Below are positions 9,234 through 17,530 of a stretch of DNA of 64,000 nt, in pieces; the stretch's first letter is position 1; each line of letters starts with the position of its first letter. The translations under genes were made by a program, and so were the position numbers. Below the pieces are notes generated by a model. The model made no database searches and had not been told where the DNA came from. It worked only from the letters and a program-made list of their open reading frames with translations. The stretch comes from Oxalobacteraceae bacterium OTU3CAMAD1 (GTDB taxonomy: Bacteria > Pseudomonadota > Gammaproteobacteria > Burkholderiales > Burkholderiaceae_D): positions 6,758,001 to 6,822,000 of the forward strand of contig CP099650.1 of NCBI GenBank assembly GCA_024123915.1, given 5' to 3'.

Positions 9234-10085
9234 ATGCACACCACGTTGATCAGCGCCGCCGACCTGTCCCAGCATCTGAACGATGACAACTGGGTCATCC
9301 TCGATTGCCGGCACGACCTGATGAATCCGAACGCGGGCCGCGACGGCTTCGCCATCGGCCACATCCAGAACGCGCAGTTCGCCAACATCGATACCGACCT
9401 GTCCGGCGCCAAGGTGGGCGCGGACGGCAAGTTCCACGGCCGCCATCCGTTGCCGGACCGCGCCGCGCTGATCGCCACCCTGCGCGGCTGGGACATCAAC
9501 GACGACACGCAAGTGGTGGCCTACGACGCGCACGGCGGCATGTTCGCCGCGCGCTTGTGGTGGCTGCTGCGCTGGGTCGGCCATCCTGCGGTGGCGGTGC
9601 TCGACGGCGGCCTGGCCGCGTGGCAGTCGCAGGGCTTGCCGCTGGTGACGATGGTGGTCACGCGCTCGGGTGGCACGATCAGCGACAAGCCATCGCTGAT
9701 GCACACGGTCACGGTGGAGGATGTGGAGTCGAACCTGGTCACGCAGACGCGGGTGGTGGTCGATGCGCGCGCGGCGGACCGCTTCCGTGGCGAGAACGAG
9801 ACCATCGATCCGGTCGGCGGCCACATCCCTGGCGCCAAGAACCGCTTCTTCAAGGATAATTTGACGCCGGATGGCCGCTTCAAGAGCGCCGAGCAGTTGA
9901 AGCAGGAGTTTTCGCCGTTGTTCGCGGCGGCGCCGCAGGCAATCATGCAGTGCGGCTCGGGTGTGACGGCTTGCCACAATTTGCTGGCGTTGGAGGTCGC
10001 AGGGCTGCCGGGGGCGGCGCTATATCCGGGTTCGTGGAGCGAGTGGTGCTCGGACCCGGCAAGGCCGGTGGCGACCGGGGGCTAA
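9234..10085 (+). CDS. Sulfurtransferase with two rhodanese domains (thiosulfate/3-mercaptopyruvate type)
   Basis: A 283-residue tandem rhodanese protein. The N-terminal domain (residues about 1-130) begins WVILDCRHDLMNP and lacks the active cysteine, as is normal. The C-terminal domain carries the persulfide-forming Cys in MQCGSGVTACHN. A CGSGVTA loop is typical of 3-mercaptopyruvate sulfurtransferases, while CRxGx[RT] loops mark thiosulfate enzymes, so the former is favoured. AAGGAG precedes the ATG. It is last in the Rieske-EamA-sulfurtransferase set and its end overlaps the convergent toxin gene by four bases. Confidence 0.93.
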   Translation: MHTTLISAADLSQHLNDDNWVILDCRHDLMNPNAGRDGFAIGHIQNAQFANIDTDLSGAKVGADGKFHGRHPLPDRAALIATLRGWDINDDTQVVAYDAHGGMFAARLWWLLRWVGHPAVAVLDGGLAAWQSQGLPLVTMVVTRSGGTISDKPSLMHTVTVEDVESNLVTQTRVVVDARAADRFRGENETIDPVGGHIPGAKNRFFKDNLTPDGRFKSAEQLKQEFSPLFAAAPQAIMQCGSGVTACHNLLALEVAGLPGAALYPGSWSEWCSDPARPVATGG

Positions 10086-10390
10086 GGCTTTCGGACTCTC
10101 GCTTGGCGAATCCAGCGGGTAATGACGATTTCACTTGTTGTGGGGCGGTACTCAATCGTGTGCCCGGTCTTCGGGATTGGGAAACGTTTGATATTCTTTT
10201 GATGCGTCGGAGTGCCAATCGCTGGCTGCAGCGAGATCACGTCTAGAGCGCTAAGCAAACGCTTGTAGACCAGCGCGCTAGCGTTTGGGTCTTGCGCAGC
10301 GATATGATTAAGTGATTTCTCGGCAGCCCTTTGCGCGTTCGGCAGCCACCGAATTGGCAGCTTAACCGGAGCGCTGTTTGCGGCCGGCAT
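10082..10390 (-). CDS. RelE/ParE-family toxin
   Basis: A 102-residue basic protein with the ParE/RelE layout: an N-terminal helix (WLPNAQRAAEKSLNHIAAQDPNAS), a second helix (VYKRLLSALDVIS), the PAIGTP turn, then strands KRFPIPKTGHTIEYRP and EIVITRWIRQARVRKP. ParE members poison DNA gyrase and RelE members cut mRNA on the ribosome; the sequence does not decide which. It overlaps the preceding antitoxin gene by 29 bases, as toxin-antitoxin pairs often do. It is convergent with the sulfurtransferase. Confidence 0.85.
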   Translation of the reverse strand: MPAANSAPVKLPIRWLPNAQRAAEKSLNHIAAQDPNASALVYKRLLSALDVISLQPAIGTPTHQKNIKRFPIPKTGHTIEYRPTTSEIVITRWIRQARVRKP

Positions 10391-10640
10391 GGCTATCCAC
10401 TATCCGCTTCAGCCCTTCCATCACTTCCTCGTTGGAGACCGTCCGACCTGCTGCAATGTCGTCGGCGGCAGCCAGATTGGTCTCGACACTGTCCTCCGTA
10501 TCTTCGAACCCGTAGAGCCACACGTCGGACCATATCGCCTCTAGACTTACGTCGGCGCGAGCGGCCAAACGCTCCAGCCGCGCCCGATCTGCTGCCGAGA
10601 GAGCAGCCAGTGCCACCGCCTGTTTAGATTTAGCGTCCAT
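10362..10640 (-). CDS. Antitoxin of the ParE-type module (second antitoxin copy, next to the toxin)
   Basis: A 92-residue acidic protein with a conserved ALAALSAADRARLERLA helix, then SDVWLYGFEDTED, and an ending AAGRTVSNEEVMEGLKRIVDSH typical of the toxin-wrapping helix of RelB/ParD-like antitoxins (the 'EEVM..lk' pattern). It should neutralise the toxin encoded by the overlapping downstream gene and probably represses the operon. A paralogue lies immediately upstream with an 11-base overlap. A recognisable DNA-binding ribbon-helix-helix is not obvious by eye. Confidence 0.8.
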   Translation of the reverse strand: MDAKSKQAVALAALSAADRARLERLAARADVSLEAIWSDVWLYGFEDTEDSVETNLAAADDIAAGRTVSNEEVMEGLKRIVDSHAGRKQRSG

Positions 10641-10911
10641 CTAAATTCCTCTTGCTGTGATTTGCGATCAAGTCCTTAATGTGCCTCATCACTTCCTCAT
10701 TGGCGATGCCTGCATTGGACTTAAAATACTCGTCGGCCTCGATGTCGGCGAGAATTCCCTCCTCGACGTCGGCGAAACCGTAACGCCAGACATCTGTCCA
10801 CAGATCATCAGCGCTCAGTTTCGCAATCGTCGCCATGCGCTCCAGGCGAGCGCGGTCGGCGGCCGAGAGGGCCGCTAACGCCTCCGCCTGCTTCTCTTCT
10901 CTAGAGTTCAT
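10630..10911 (-). CDS. Antitoxin paralogue (first gene of the module, no second toxin)
   Basis: A 93-residue protein clearly related to the following antitoxin: ALAALSAADRARLER is identical, and DVWRYGF and NEEVMRHIKDLI are matched in position. It has no toxin partner of its own; the order is antitoxin, antitoxin, toxin. It may be a duplicated copy that kept operator binding, or it may protect against related toxins encoded elsewhere. The ATG at 10911 follows a short intergenic stretch after the ZIP gene. Confidence 0.78.
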   Translation of the reverse strand: MNSREEKQAEALAALSAADRARLERMATIAKLSADDLWTDVWRYGFADVEEGILADIEADEYFKSNAGIANEEVMRHIKDLIANHSKRNLDGR

Positions 10912-10973
10912 CCCGCCATGATACGCCGGGCGGCGCTGGCTGCAAGCGCCTCAGCGCAAGCGGGACGGGTGGA

Positions 10974-11675
10974 TCAATGGTTGCGGGTCAGGAACAGCAC
11001 GATGGCAACGCCGGTGGCGATCAACAGCACTTGCGGCACCGATTCACGCAAGGTGGCGCGGCGTTGCATCTGCGGCATCAGGTCGCTCACGGCGATGTAG
11101 ATGAAGCCGGACGAAGCGAACACCAGCACATACGGAATCAGCTCGCTGGCGCGGTCCAGGGTGTAGTAGCCCAGCAGGCCGCCGGCGATCGCCAGCAAAC
11201 TGCACAGCAAATTGTAGACATACGCCCGGGTGCGCGAAAAACCGGCGTTGAGCAGCACGATGAAGTCGCCAATTTCCTGCGGAATCTCGTGGGCGATGAT
11301 GGCCAGCGCCGTCACCAGGCCCAGTTCTGGATTAGCCATGAAGGCGGCGGCGATCAGGATGCCGTCGGTGAAGTTGTGCATGCCGTCGCCGACCAGGATC
11401 ATCCAGCCGGCCTTGCCCGCCTCGTGCTTGTCGTGCCCGTGATGGTGGTGGTGGCCGTCGCCCTCGTGGTGGTGCGAATGGCGCATGATGGCCAGCTTTT
11501 CCAGCAGGAAGAACGCCAGCAGGCCGGCCAGCAGGGTCGCGAACAGGCTGCGCGCGCTGGCGTGCGATTCGAACGCTTCCGGCAAGGCGTGCAGCAGCGA
11601 AGTCGACAGCATGATGCCGACCGACAGGCTGACCATGCGCTCGACTACCTTCGAGAGCAACGTAAACGAGAACAC
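10974..11675 (-). CDS. ZIP-family divalent metal transporter
   Basis: An inner-membrane importer of zinc or related ions. Seven to eight hydrophobic segments are seen, with the family motifs LVGDGMHNFTDGI (TM4) and IAHEIPQEIGDF (TM5) that hold the metal site, and a histidine-rich cytoplasmic loop (HHHEGDGHHHHHGHDKH) between TM3 and TM4. The coordinates use the only canonical start in frame, GTG at 11675, but this would cut the first membrane span: the upstream in-frame codons encode ILISILLATTLAGVVSI. An AAGAGG site placed seven bases before an ATC codon at 11747 suggests the true start is there. Convergent features are absent; it precedes the antitoxin pair. Confidence 0.9.
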   Translation of the reverse strand: MFSFTLLSKVVERMVSLSVGIMLSTSLLHALPEAFESHASARSLFATLLAGLLAFFLLEKLAIMRHSHHHEGDGHHHHHGHDKHEAGKAGWMILVGDGMHNFTDGILIAAAFMANPELGLVTALAIIAHEIPQEIGDFIVLLNAGFSRTRAYVYNLLCSLLAIAGGLLGYYTLDRASELIPYVLVFASSGFIYIAVSDLMPQMQRRATLRESVPQVLLIATGVAIVLFLTRNH

Positions 11676-11869
11676 GGCAGCGGCCGAAATGCTGACGACA
11701 CCGGCTAGTGTGGTCGCCAGTAATATGGAGATGAGTATGGGATCGATGTTATAGCCTCTTGTACCTGGAGCCGTGCCGCTGCGCAGGCCGGGGGCGTTAT
11801 TTTACCGCCCGGCACGCTTTCCTGCTCATTTTTGGCTAAAAACAGTTAAAACGGCGTGATTGGCTGGGT

Positions 11870-12754
11870 TCAGGCAACCCCGTTCTGCCTGAACCACGCC
11901 AGCATGCGTCCCCAGCCGTCCTTGGCGTCCGCTTCCACATAGCTGGGACGGTAGTCCGCGTGGAAGGCGTGGCCGGAATTGGGGTAGATGACGAAGGTCG
12001 ATTTGTTCGGCCCCTTGGCCAGCATGGCCTGCATCGCCTTGATCGAATCCTGGGTGATGCCGGTGTCTTTTTCACCATACAGGCCCAGCACGGGCACGTT
12101 CAAAGATGACGCGATATCGATCGGATGCCTGGGCGTATTGGCGTTGGAGGTGCCGATCAGGCGGCCGTACCAGGCGACGCCGGCCTTGATCGACGGATTG
12201 TGCGCCGCGTACATCCACGTCACGCGCCCGCCCCAGCAGAAGCCGGTGATGGCGATCTTGTCGGGGTTGCCGCCGTTGGCCTTGGCCCAGGCGACCAGCG
12301 CGTCCAGGTCGGCCATGACCTGGGTGTCGGGGGTTTTGGAGATGATGTCGCGTTGCAGGTCGGCGATCGAGGCGGATTTTTGCGGATCGCCCTGGCGTAC
12401 GAACAGGTCCGGCGCCAGGGCCAGGTAGCCGAGCTTGGCGAAGCGGCGGGCGACGTCGGCGATGTGTTCGTGCACGCCGAAGATTTCGGAGATCACCAGC
12501 ACCACCGGGAGGTTGGTTTTGCCTTCCGGCTGGGCGCGGTAGACGGGGACGGTTTGGCCATCGACCGTGAGGGTGATGGTGCCGGCGGTCAGGCCGGTGG
12601 TATCGGTTTTGATGACGTTTTGCGCCATCACCGGCATCGCAGCGGCGGCGAAACCGCTGCCCAGCGCCACCTTGAGGAAGTCGCGACGGTCGACACCGTC
12701 CGACAGGCTGGTTTTCGTCAGTAAACTCTCCGCGTCCCGCTTCAAATCATCCAT
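11870..12754 (-). CDS. Dienelactone hydrolase-family protein, Tat-exported
   Basis: A 294-residue alpha/beta hydrolase. The N-terminus has a twin-arginine motif (DRRDFLKVALGSGFAAAAMPVMA, SRRxFLK-like), predicting folded export to the periplasm. The dienelactone hydrolase nucleophile is seen as ITGFCWGGR (Cys), the acid in LYGEKDTGI, and the His in NSGHAFHADY. Classical members open the lactone ring of dienelactones in chlorocatechol degradation; Tat-exported members of this clade, common in betaproteobacteria, have unproven substrates. The start at 12754 keeps the whole Tat signal. Upstream lie two palindromic repeats and the end of polA. Confidence 0.92.
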   Translation of the reverse strand: MDDLKRDAESLLTKTSLSDGVDRRDFLKVALGSGFAAAAMPVMAQNVIKTDTTGLTAGTITLTVDGQTVPVYRAQPEGKTNLPVVLVISEIFGVHEHIADVARRFAKLGYLALAPDLFVRQGDPQKSASIADLQRDIISKTPDTQVMADLDALVAWAKANGGNPDKIAITGFCWGGRVTWMYAAHNPSIKAGVAWYGRLIGTSNANTPRHPIDIASSLNVPVLGLYGEKDTGITQDSIKAMQAMLAKGPNKSTFVIYPNSGHAFHADYRPSYVEADAKDGWGRMLAWFRQNGVA

Positions 12755-12818
12755 GCGACTCCTCCGTTGATTACGTTGGTTGGGGTAATGGTTAAATCAT
12801 ATGTTGTCGGCGGCGCTT

Positions 12819-12855
12819 GGCGGATTACGGCGTGCCGCCTAATCCGCCCTACGTG
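12819..12855 (+). repeat. GGCGGATTA dispersed palindrome, copy 2
   Basis: GGCGGATTA and TAATCCGCC arms around a longer centre, ending CCTACGTG. It forms an inverted pair with copy 3, about 75 bases away, in the 253-base gap between polA and the dienelactone hydrolase gene. Confidence 0.85.
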
Positions 12856-12930
12856 TCTCTTCGGTTTCCCCTATGTCCCGGGGCGTTGTTCAGCGTTTGC
12901 CAAGGCCTCGTCGCGTCCATTGTGTTGTTC

Positions 12931-12963
12931 CACGTAGGGCGGATTAGCGTAGCGTAATCCGCC
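12931..12963 (-). repeat. GGCGGATTA dispersed palindrome, copy 3
   Basis: The reverse-oriented partner of copy 2, starting CACGTAGGGCGGATTAG and ending GTAATCCGCC, 45 bases downstream of the polA stop codon. The remainder of this gap shows no gene. Confidence 0.85.
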
Positions 12964-13007
12964 ATTCGGCGCGCCGCCGATAACCCGGCCGGAGCACGAA
13001 GCACAAC

Positions 13008-15779
13008 TTAATGCGCCTCGTCCCAGTTTTTGCCGACGCCGACTTCGGCCGTCAGCGGCACTTTCAGTTGCGCGACGCCGGCCATCAACTCCGGCAGCTT
13101 TTGCTTGACCAGCTCCAGCTCGGCATCCGGCACTTCCAGCACCAGCTCATCGTGCACCTGCATGATCATCTTGGTCTGCAGCTTGTCGGTCTCGAGCCAG
13201 TTCTGCACCGCCACCATCGCCAGCTTGATCAGGTCGGCAGCCGTGCCCTGCATCGGCGCGTTGATCGCGGCCCGTTCGGCGCCTTGGCGGCGCGGGCCGT
13301 TCGGCGAGTTGATCTCCGGCAGCCACAGGCGGCGCCCGAACACCGTCTCGACGTACCCACGCGCCTTGGCCTGCAGACGGGTGTCGTCCATATATTGCTT
13401 CACGCCGGAGAAGCGGGCGAAATAGCGGTCGATGTAGCTCTGCGCGGCGGCGCGCTCGATGCCCAGGTTGGCCGCCAGGCCGAACGCGCTCATGCCGTAG
13501 ATCAGGCCGAAGTTGATGACCTTGGCATAGCGGCGCTGCTCGCTCGACACCTCGTCCGGCGCCACGCCGAAGATCTCGGCGGCGGTGGCGCGGTGGATGT
13601 CCACGCCCTCGGCGAACGCGCGCAGCATGTTTTCGTCGCCCGAAATATGCGCCATGATGCGCAGTTCGATCTGCGAATAGTCGGCCGAGACGATGTGGCT
13701 ACCCGGCGGCGCGATGAACGCTTCGCGGATGCGTCGGCCTTCCTTGGTTCGGATCGGAATGTTCTGCAAGTTCGGATCGTTCGACGCCAAACGTCCGGTC
13801 ACCGCCACCGCCTGCGCGTAGTTGGTGTGCACGCGGCCGGTTTCCTTGTTGATGCCCTTCGGCAGCTTGTCGGTGTAGGTCGACTTCAGCTTCGACAGGC
13901 TGCGGTATTCCAGCAGCACCTTCGGCAGCGGATAGTCCTCGGCCAGCTTTTGCAGCACTTCCTCGTCGGTCGACGGCGCCCCGCTCGGAGTCTTTTTCAC
14001 CACCGGCAGCTTGAGCTTTTCAAAGAAGATCTCGCCGATCTGCTTTGGCGAGCCCAGGTTGAACGGCTGCTCGGCCAGCTCGTGCGCCTTGGCCTCCAGC
14101 TCGACGATGCGCGCGCCCAGTTCGGCCGATTGCGTGTCGAGCAGCGCGGCGTCGATGTGCACGCCGTTGCGCTCGATCTTTTGCAACACCACCGCCGTCG
14201 GCAGCTCGATGTTGCGGTAGATGTAGCTCAGGCGCTCGTCGTTCTCGACCTCGCCGATCATCGACAGGTGCAGGCGCAGCGTGATGTCGGCGTCCTCGGC
14301 CGCGTATTCGGTCGCGCGCTGGATGTCCACCTTGTCGAAGGTGATCATGCTGGCGCCCTTGCCGCAGACGTCGACGAACGGGATCGTCGTGTGGTTCAGG
14401 TGGCGCAGCGCCAGGCCGTCCATGTCGTGCGTGCGGTGCGATTCGAACACATACGATTGCAGCAAGGTGTCGTGATGGATGCCGCGCAGGCGCACGCCGT
14501 GGTTGGCGAAGATGTGGCTGTCGTACTTCAGGTTCTGGCCGACCTTGAGCTTGGTCTCGTCCTCCAGCCATGGCTTGAGTTTTTCCAGCACATGTTCGCG
14601 CGTCAATTGTTCCGGCACGCCGGGATAGGCGTGCGCGACCGGGATGTAGCAAGCCACACCCGGCTGCACCGACAGCGAAATGCCGACCAGCTGCGCCGTC
14701 ATCGGCTCCAGCGACGTGGTTTCGGTGTCGACGGCGGTCAGCTCGGCGGCGCCGATCAGCGCGATCCATTTGTCGAGCTGCTCGTCGGTGAACACGGTTT
14801 CATAGTTGACGTTGACCTTCGGCACTTCGCCGAACAGGTCGCCGTTGGACGACACCGCGCCGCCGGCGGCGACGGCCGCCGCCGCCTTGCCCGCGGCGCC
14901 GATGGGCGCGGCCGGGGTCAGCGCGTTCAGTTCGCGCAGCAAGGTCTTGAAGCCGTACTGGCCGAAGAAGGTCAGCAAGGTTTCCGAGTCCTCGGGGCGC
15001 GCGATCAGCGATTCGCTGATCGACATCATGTGCTCGGACAGGTTGCAGTCGGTTTTGACAGTGATCAGCTCGCGGCCCTTCGGCAGCCACTCGAGCGCCT
15101 TGCGCAAGTTCTCGCCAACGGCGCCGGTGATCTTGTCGGCATTGGCCATCACGCCGTCCAGGCTGTCGTACTGCGTCAGCCACTTGAGCGCCGTCTTCGG
15201 CCCGCACTTGGCCACGCCGGGCACGTTGTCGACCGTGTCGCCGATCAGGGTCAGGTAATCGATGATGCGGTTCGGCGGCACGCCGAACTTGGCGAGCACG
15301 CCAGCCTCGTCCATCTTCTCGTTGGTCATGGTGTTGATCAGCATGACTTGCGGATTGACCAGCTGCGCCAAATCCTTGTCGCCGGTCGACACCACCACCT
15401 TCATGCCGGCCTTGGCCGCGTCGACGGACAAGGTGCCGATGACGTCGTCGGCCTCGACGCCGTCGACCATCAGGATCGGCCAGCCCATGGCCTTGACGGC
15501 GATATGGATGGGCTCGATCTGCAGGCGCAGGTCGTCGGGCATCGGCGCGCGCGTGGCCTTATAGTCGGGATACATGTCGTCGCGGAAGGTCTTGCCCTTG
15601 GCGTCGAACACACAGGCGATGTAGGCGGCAGGATAATCGGCGCGCAACCGGCGCAGCATATTGACCATGCCATGCATGGCGCCGGTCGGGTGGCCGTCCG
15701 GGCTGCGCAGGTCGGGCAGCGCGTGGAAGGCGCGGTAAAGGTAACTGGAACCGTCAACTAACAGCAGGGTATTTTGCAT
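13008..15779 (-). CDS. polA: DNA polymerase I
   Basis: Removes RNA primers and fills gaps in replication and repair. The 923-residue product has all three domains: the 5'-nuclease (LLVDGSSYLYRAFHALP, DDVIGTL, STGDKDLAQLV), a 3'-5' exonuclease with intact acidic residues (AVDTETTSLEPM, then DAD in AEDADITLRL), and the family A polymerase with SADYSQIELRIMAHIS (motif A), the O-helix region RRYAKVINFGLIYGMSAFG and VHDELVLEVP (motif C). The start at 15779 is chosen since MQNTLLLVDGSSYLYR matches the family; an in-frame extension of 18 codons looks non-coding. The exonuclease residues imply proofreading. Confidence 0.98.
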   Translation of the reverse strand: MQNTLLLVDGSSYLYRAFHALPDLRSPDGHPTGAMHGMVNMLRRLRADYPAAYIACVFDAKGKTFRDDMYPDYKATRAPMPDDLRLQIEPIHIAVKAMGWPILMVDGVEADDVIGTLSVDAAKAGMKVVVSTGDKDLAQLVNPQVMLINTMTNEKMDEAGVLAKFGVPPNRIIDYLTLIGDTVDNVPGVAKCGPKTALKWLTQYDSLDGVMANADKITGAVGENLRKALEWLPKGRELITVKTDCNLSEHMMSISESLIARPEDSETLLTFFGQYGFKTLLRELNALTPAAPIGAAGKAAAAVAAGGAVSSNGDLFGEVPKVNVNYETVFTDEQLDKWIALIGAAELTAVDTETTSLEPMTAQLVGISLSVQPGVACYIPVAHAYPGVPEQLTREHVLEKLKPWLEDETKLKVGQNLKYDSHIFANHGVRLRGIHHDTLLQSYVFESHRTHDMDGLALRHLNHTTIPFVDVCGKGASMITFDKVDIQRATEYAAEDADITLRLHLSMIGEVENDERLSYIYRNIELPTAVVLQKIERNGVHIDAALLDTQSAELGARIVELEAKAHELAEQPFNLGSPKQIGEIFFEKLKLPVVKKTPSGAPSTDEEVLQKLAEDYPLPKVLLEYRSLSKLKSTYTDKLPKGINKETGRVHTNYAQAVAVTGRLASNDPNLQNIPIRTKEGRRIREAFIAPPGSHIVSADYSQIELRIMAHISGDENMLRAFAEGVDIHRATAAEIFGVAPDEVSSEQRRYAKVINFGLIYGMSAFGLAANLGIERAAAQSYIDRYFARFSGVKQYMDDTRLQAKARGYVETVFGRRLWLPEINSPNGPRRQGAERAAINAPMQGTAADLIKLAMVAVQNWLETDKLQTKMIMQVHDELVLEVPDAELELVKQKLPELMAGVAQLKVPLTAEVGVGKNWDEAH

Positions 15780-16036
15780 AGGAACTAAAGAGATGTGAGG
15801 GCAAAAGTGCGTGATTTGCCACGAATGCCGCATTATCGCAGGTTTTGGCCGACGTCCGCCTGTCCCGCCCGCGTTTCAAGTATGACAATACGATAGAGAA
15901 ATTCAACATTCCCTGTGGGGAATTCCGCCGAAAATCAGCTCGAAACCAGCCGCTGCGCACAGCGAAGCGTGTCTGTTTGTTACAATGGATCATACATAAA
16001 AATTCCACGGCTTTTTACCTACTAAGGCGATCCATC

Positions 16037-16453
16037 ATGACGCGCACCTCACTCCTCTGGCCGGCACTCCTCCTGGCGCTCGGCGCCAACGCGTTCGCGC
16101 AGTCGACGCCGAGCCAGGCGCCGCCGAAACTGGAAAAGCTGGAGGAAGTGGCCGACGATCCGATCACGGTGACGGCCAAGCCGGCGCCGGAGCGCCAGAT
16201 CACCGAACGCCGCGACAACAGCGGCAACGTGGTGGAAGCGACCGTCAAAAGCGGTCCGAGCACGTACACCTTGAAACCGACCCATCCGGTCGGCAGCTCC
16301 TTGCCGGGCGACGCCATGTCCGGCGCCGCGCGCGGTCCGCAGTGGACCGTGATGACCTTCGGCGGCAAGAAGAAGAAAAATCCGGAAGACGAAGCGGCGG
16401 CCGAGACCGACGCACCGCCACCGCCGCCACCAGCAGCGCCGGCCGCCAAGTAA
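16037..16453 (+). CDS. DUF2782-like exported protein
   Basis: A 138-residue protein with a Sec signal peptide (MTRTSLLWPALLLALGANAFAQ). The mature part starts with a charged LEKLEEVADD stretch, then PERQITERRDNSGNVVEATVKSGPSTYTLKP, the DUF2782 core found in short exported betaproteobacterial proteins. The tail has a lysine run (GGKKKKNP) and a proline-rich end. Its place between polA and thrB is conserved in Burkholderiales, but its function is not known. The ATG at 16037 opens the signal peptide; the transcript probably starts in the 257-base gap after polA. Confidence 0.8.
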   Translation: MTRTSLLWPALLLALGANAFAQSTPSQAPPKLEKLEEVADDPITVTAKPAPERQITERRDNSGNVVEATVKSGPSTYTLKPTHPVGSSLPGDAMSGAARGPQWTVMTFGGKKKKNPEDEAAAETDAPPPPPPAAPAAK

Positions 16454-16573
16454 ACCCGGTAGTATCGCTTACAATTTATCGCTAACAACTATTAAAGACG
16501 CGCCTGCTTCGGCAGGCATTCCGGACGTCCGCCACGGCGGGCGCCGATACAACGAACCTCATCAAGCTTGCAC

Positions 16574-17530
16574 ATGGCAGTGTTTACCCCGGTCACCCTG
16601 GACGATGTCACCCAGTGGATCACGCAATTCCCCCTCGGCAAGCCGTTGGCCCTCAAGGGCATCGCCTCCGGCATTGAGAACAGCAATTTCTTCTTGACCA
16701 CGGAGCGCGGCGAGTTTGTGCTCACGATCTTTGAAAACTTATCGTTCGAGCAACTGCCGTTTTATCTGAACCTGATGCGCCACCTGGCCGACCGCGGCGT
16801 GGCCGTGCCGGCGCCGATCGCCACCGACAAGGGCGAGCTGATCGTGCCGCTGCACGGCAAGCCGGCGTCCATCGTCACCAAGCTCGAGGGCAGCTCGCAG
16901 ATGGACCCGCAACCGGTGCATTGCGCCGAAGTGGGCGCGATGCTGGCGCGCATGCATCTGGCCGGGCGCGACTACCCGCTGCACCAGCCCAATCTGCGCG
17001 GCCTGGACTGGTGGAACGCCACCACGCCGCAAGTGTTGCCTTTCCTTTCGGAAAGCAACGCCCACCTGCTCAAGGCCGAGATGCACTTCCAGGAGGCGTT
17101 CGCCGGTTGCGCGACCTACCGCCAGCTGCAAAGCGGCCCGGTGCACGCGGACCTGTTCCGCAACAACGTCATGTTCGACGGCGAGCGCCTGACCGGCTTC
17201 TTCGACTTTTACTTCGCCGGCTGCGACACCTGGCTGTTCGACGTCGCCGTCACCGTCAACGACTGGTGCATCGCCCTCGACACCGGCGTGCTCGACACGG
17301 ACCGCGTGCGCGCGCTGCTCGACGCCTACCACGCCGTGCGCCCGTTCACCGAGGCCGAGCAAACCGCCTGGCAGCCGATGCTGCGGGCGGCGGCGCTGCG
17401 CTTCTGGCTGTCGCGCCTGTATGATTACCACCTGCCGCGCGAAGCCGAAATGCTGACCCCGCACGATCCGACCCACTTTGAGCGCATCTTGCGCGAACGC
17501 ATCGCCACGCTGGCGCCGAAGCTTTTCTGA
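16574..17530 (+). CDS. thrB: Homoserine kinase (aminoglycoside-phosphotransferase-fold type)
   Basis: Phosphorylates homoserine to O-phosphohomoserine in threonine synthesis. The 318-residue protein belongs to the APH/ChoK-fold ThrB type: [16 protein letters not shown] start, [24 protein letters not shown] nucleotide region, and the catalytic [15 protein letters not shown] (HxDxxxxN) with the metal site [18 protein letters not shown]. The ATG at 16574 is taken over a TTG two codons upstream because it starts the known N-terminus. The next gene overlaps its stop by one base (TGATG), implying coupling. Confidence 0.96.
   Translation: MAVFTPVTLDDVTQWITQFPLGKPLALKGIASGIENSNFFLTTERGEFVLTIFENLSFEQLPFYLNLMRHLADRGVAVPAPIATDKGELIVPLHGKPASIVTKLEGSSQMDPQPVHCAEVGAMLARMHLAGRDYPLHQPNLRGLDWWNATTPQVLPFLSESNAHLLKAEMHFQEAFAGCATYRQLQSGPVHADLFRNNVMFDGERLTGFFDFYFAGCDTWLFDVAVTVNDWCIALDTGVLDTDRVRALLDAYHAVRPFTEAEQTAWQPMLRAAALRFWLSRLYDYHLPREAEMLTPHDPTHFERILRERIATLAPKLF

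Noticed and set aside
13011..15761. Long open frame antisense to polA (916 codons)
   Set aside because: Same artefact; composition is atypical (His, Arg, Gln-rich) and polA carries all family motifs.
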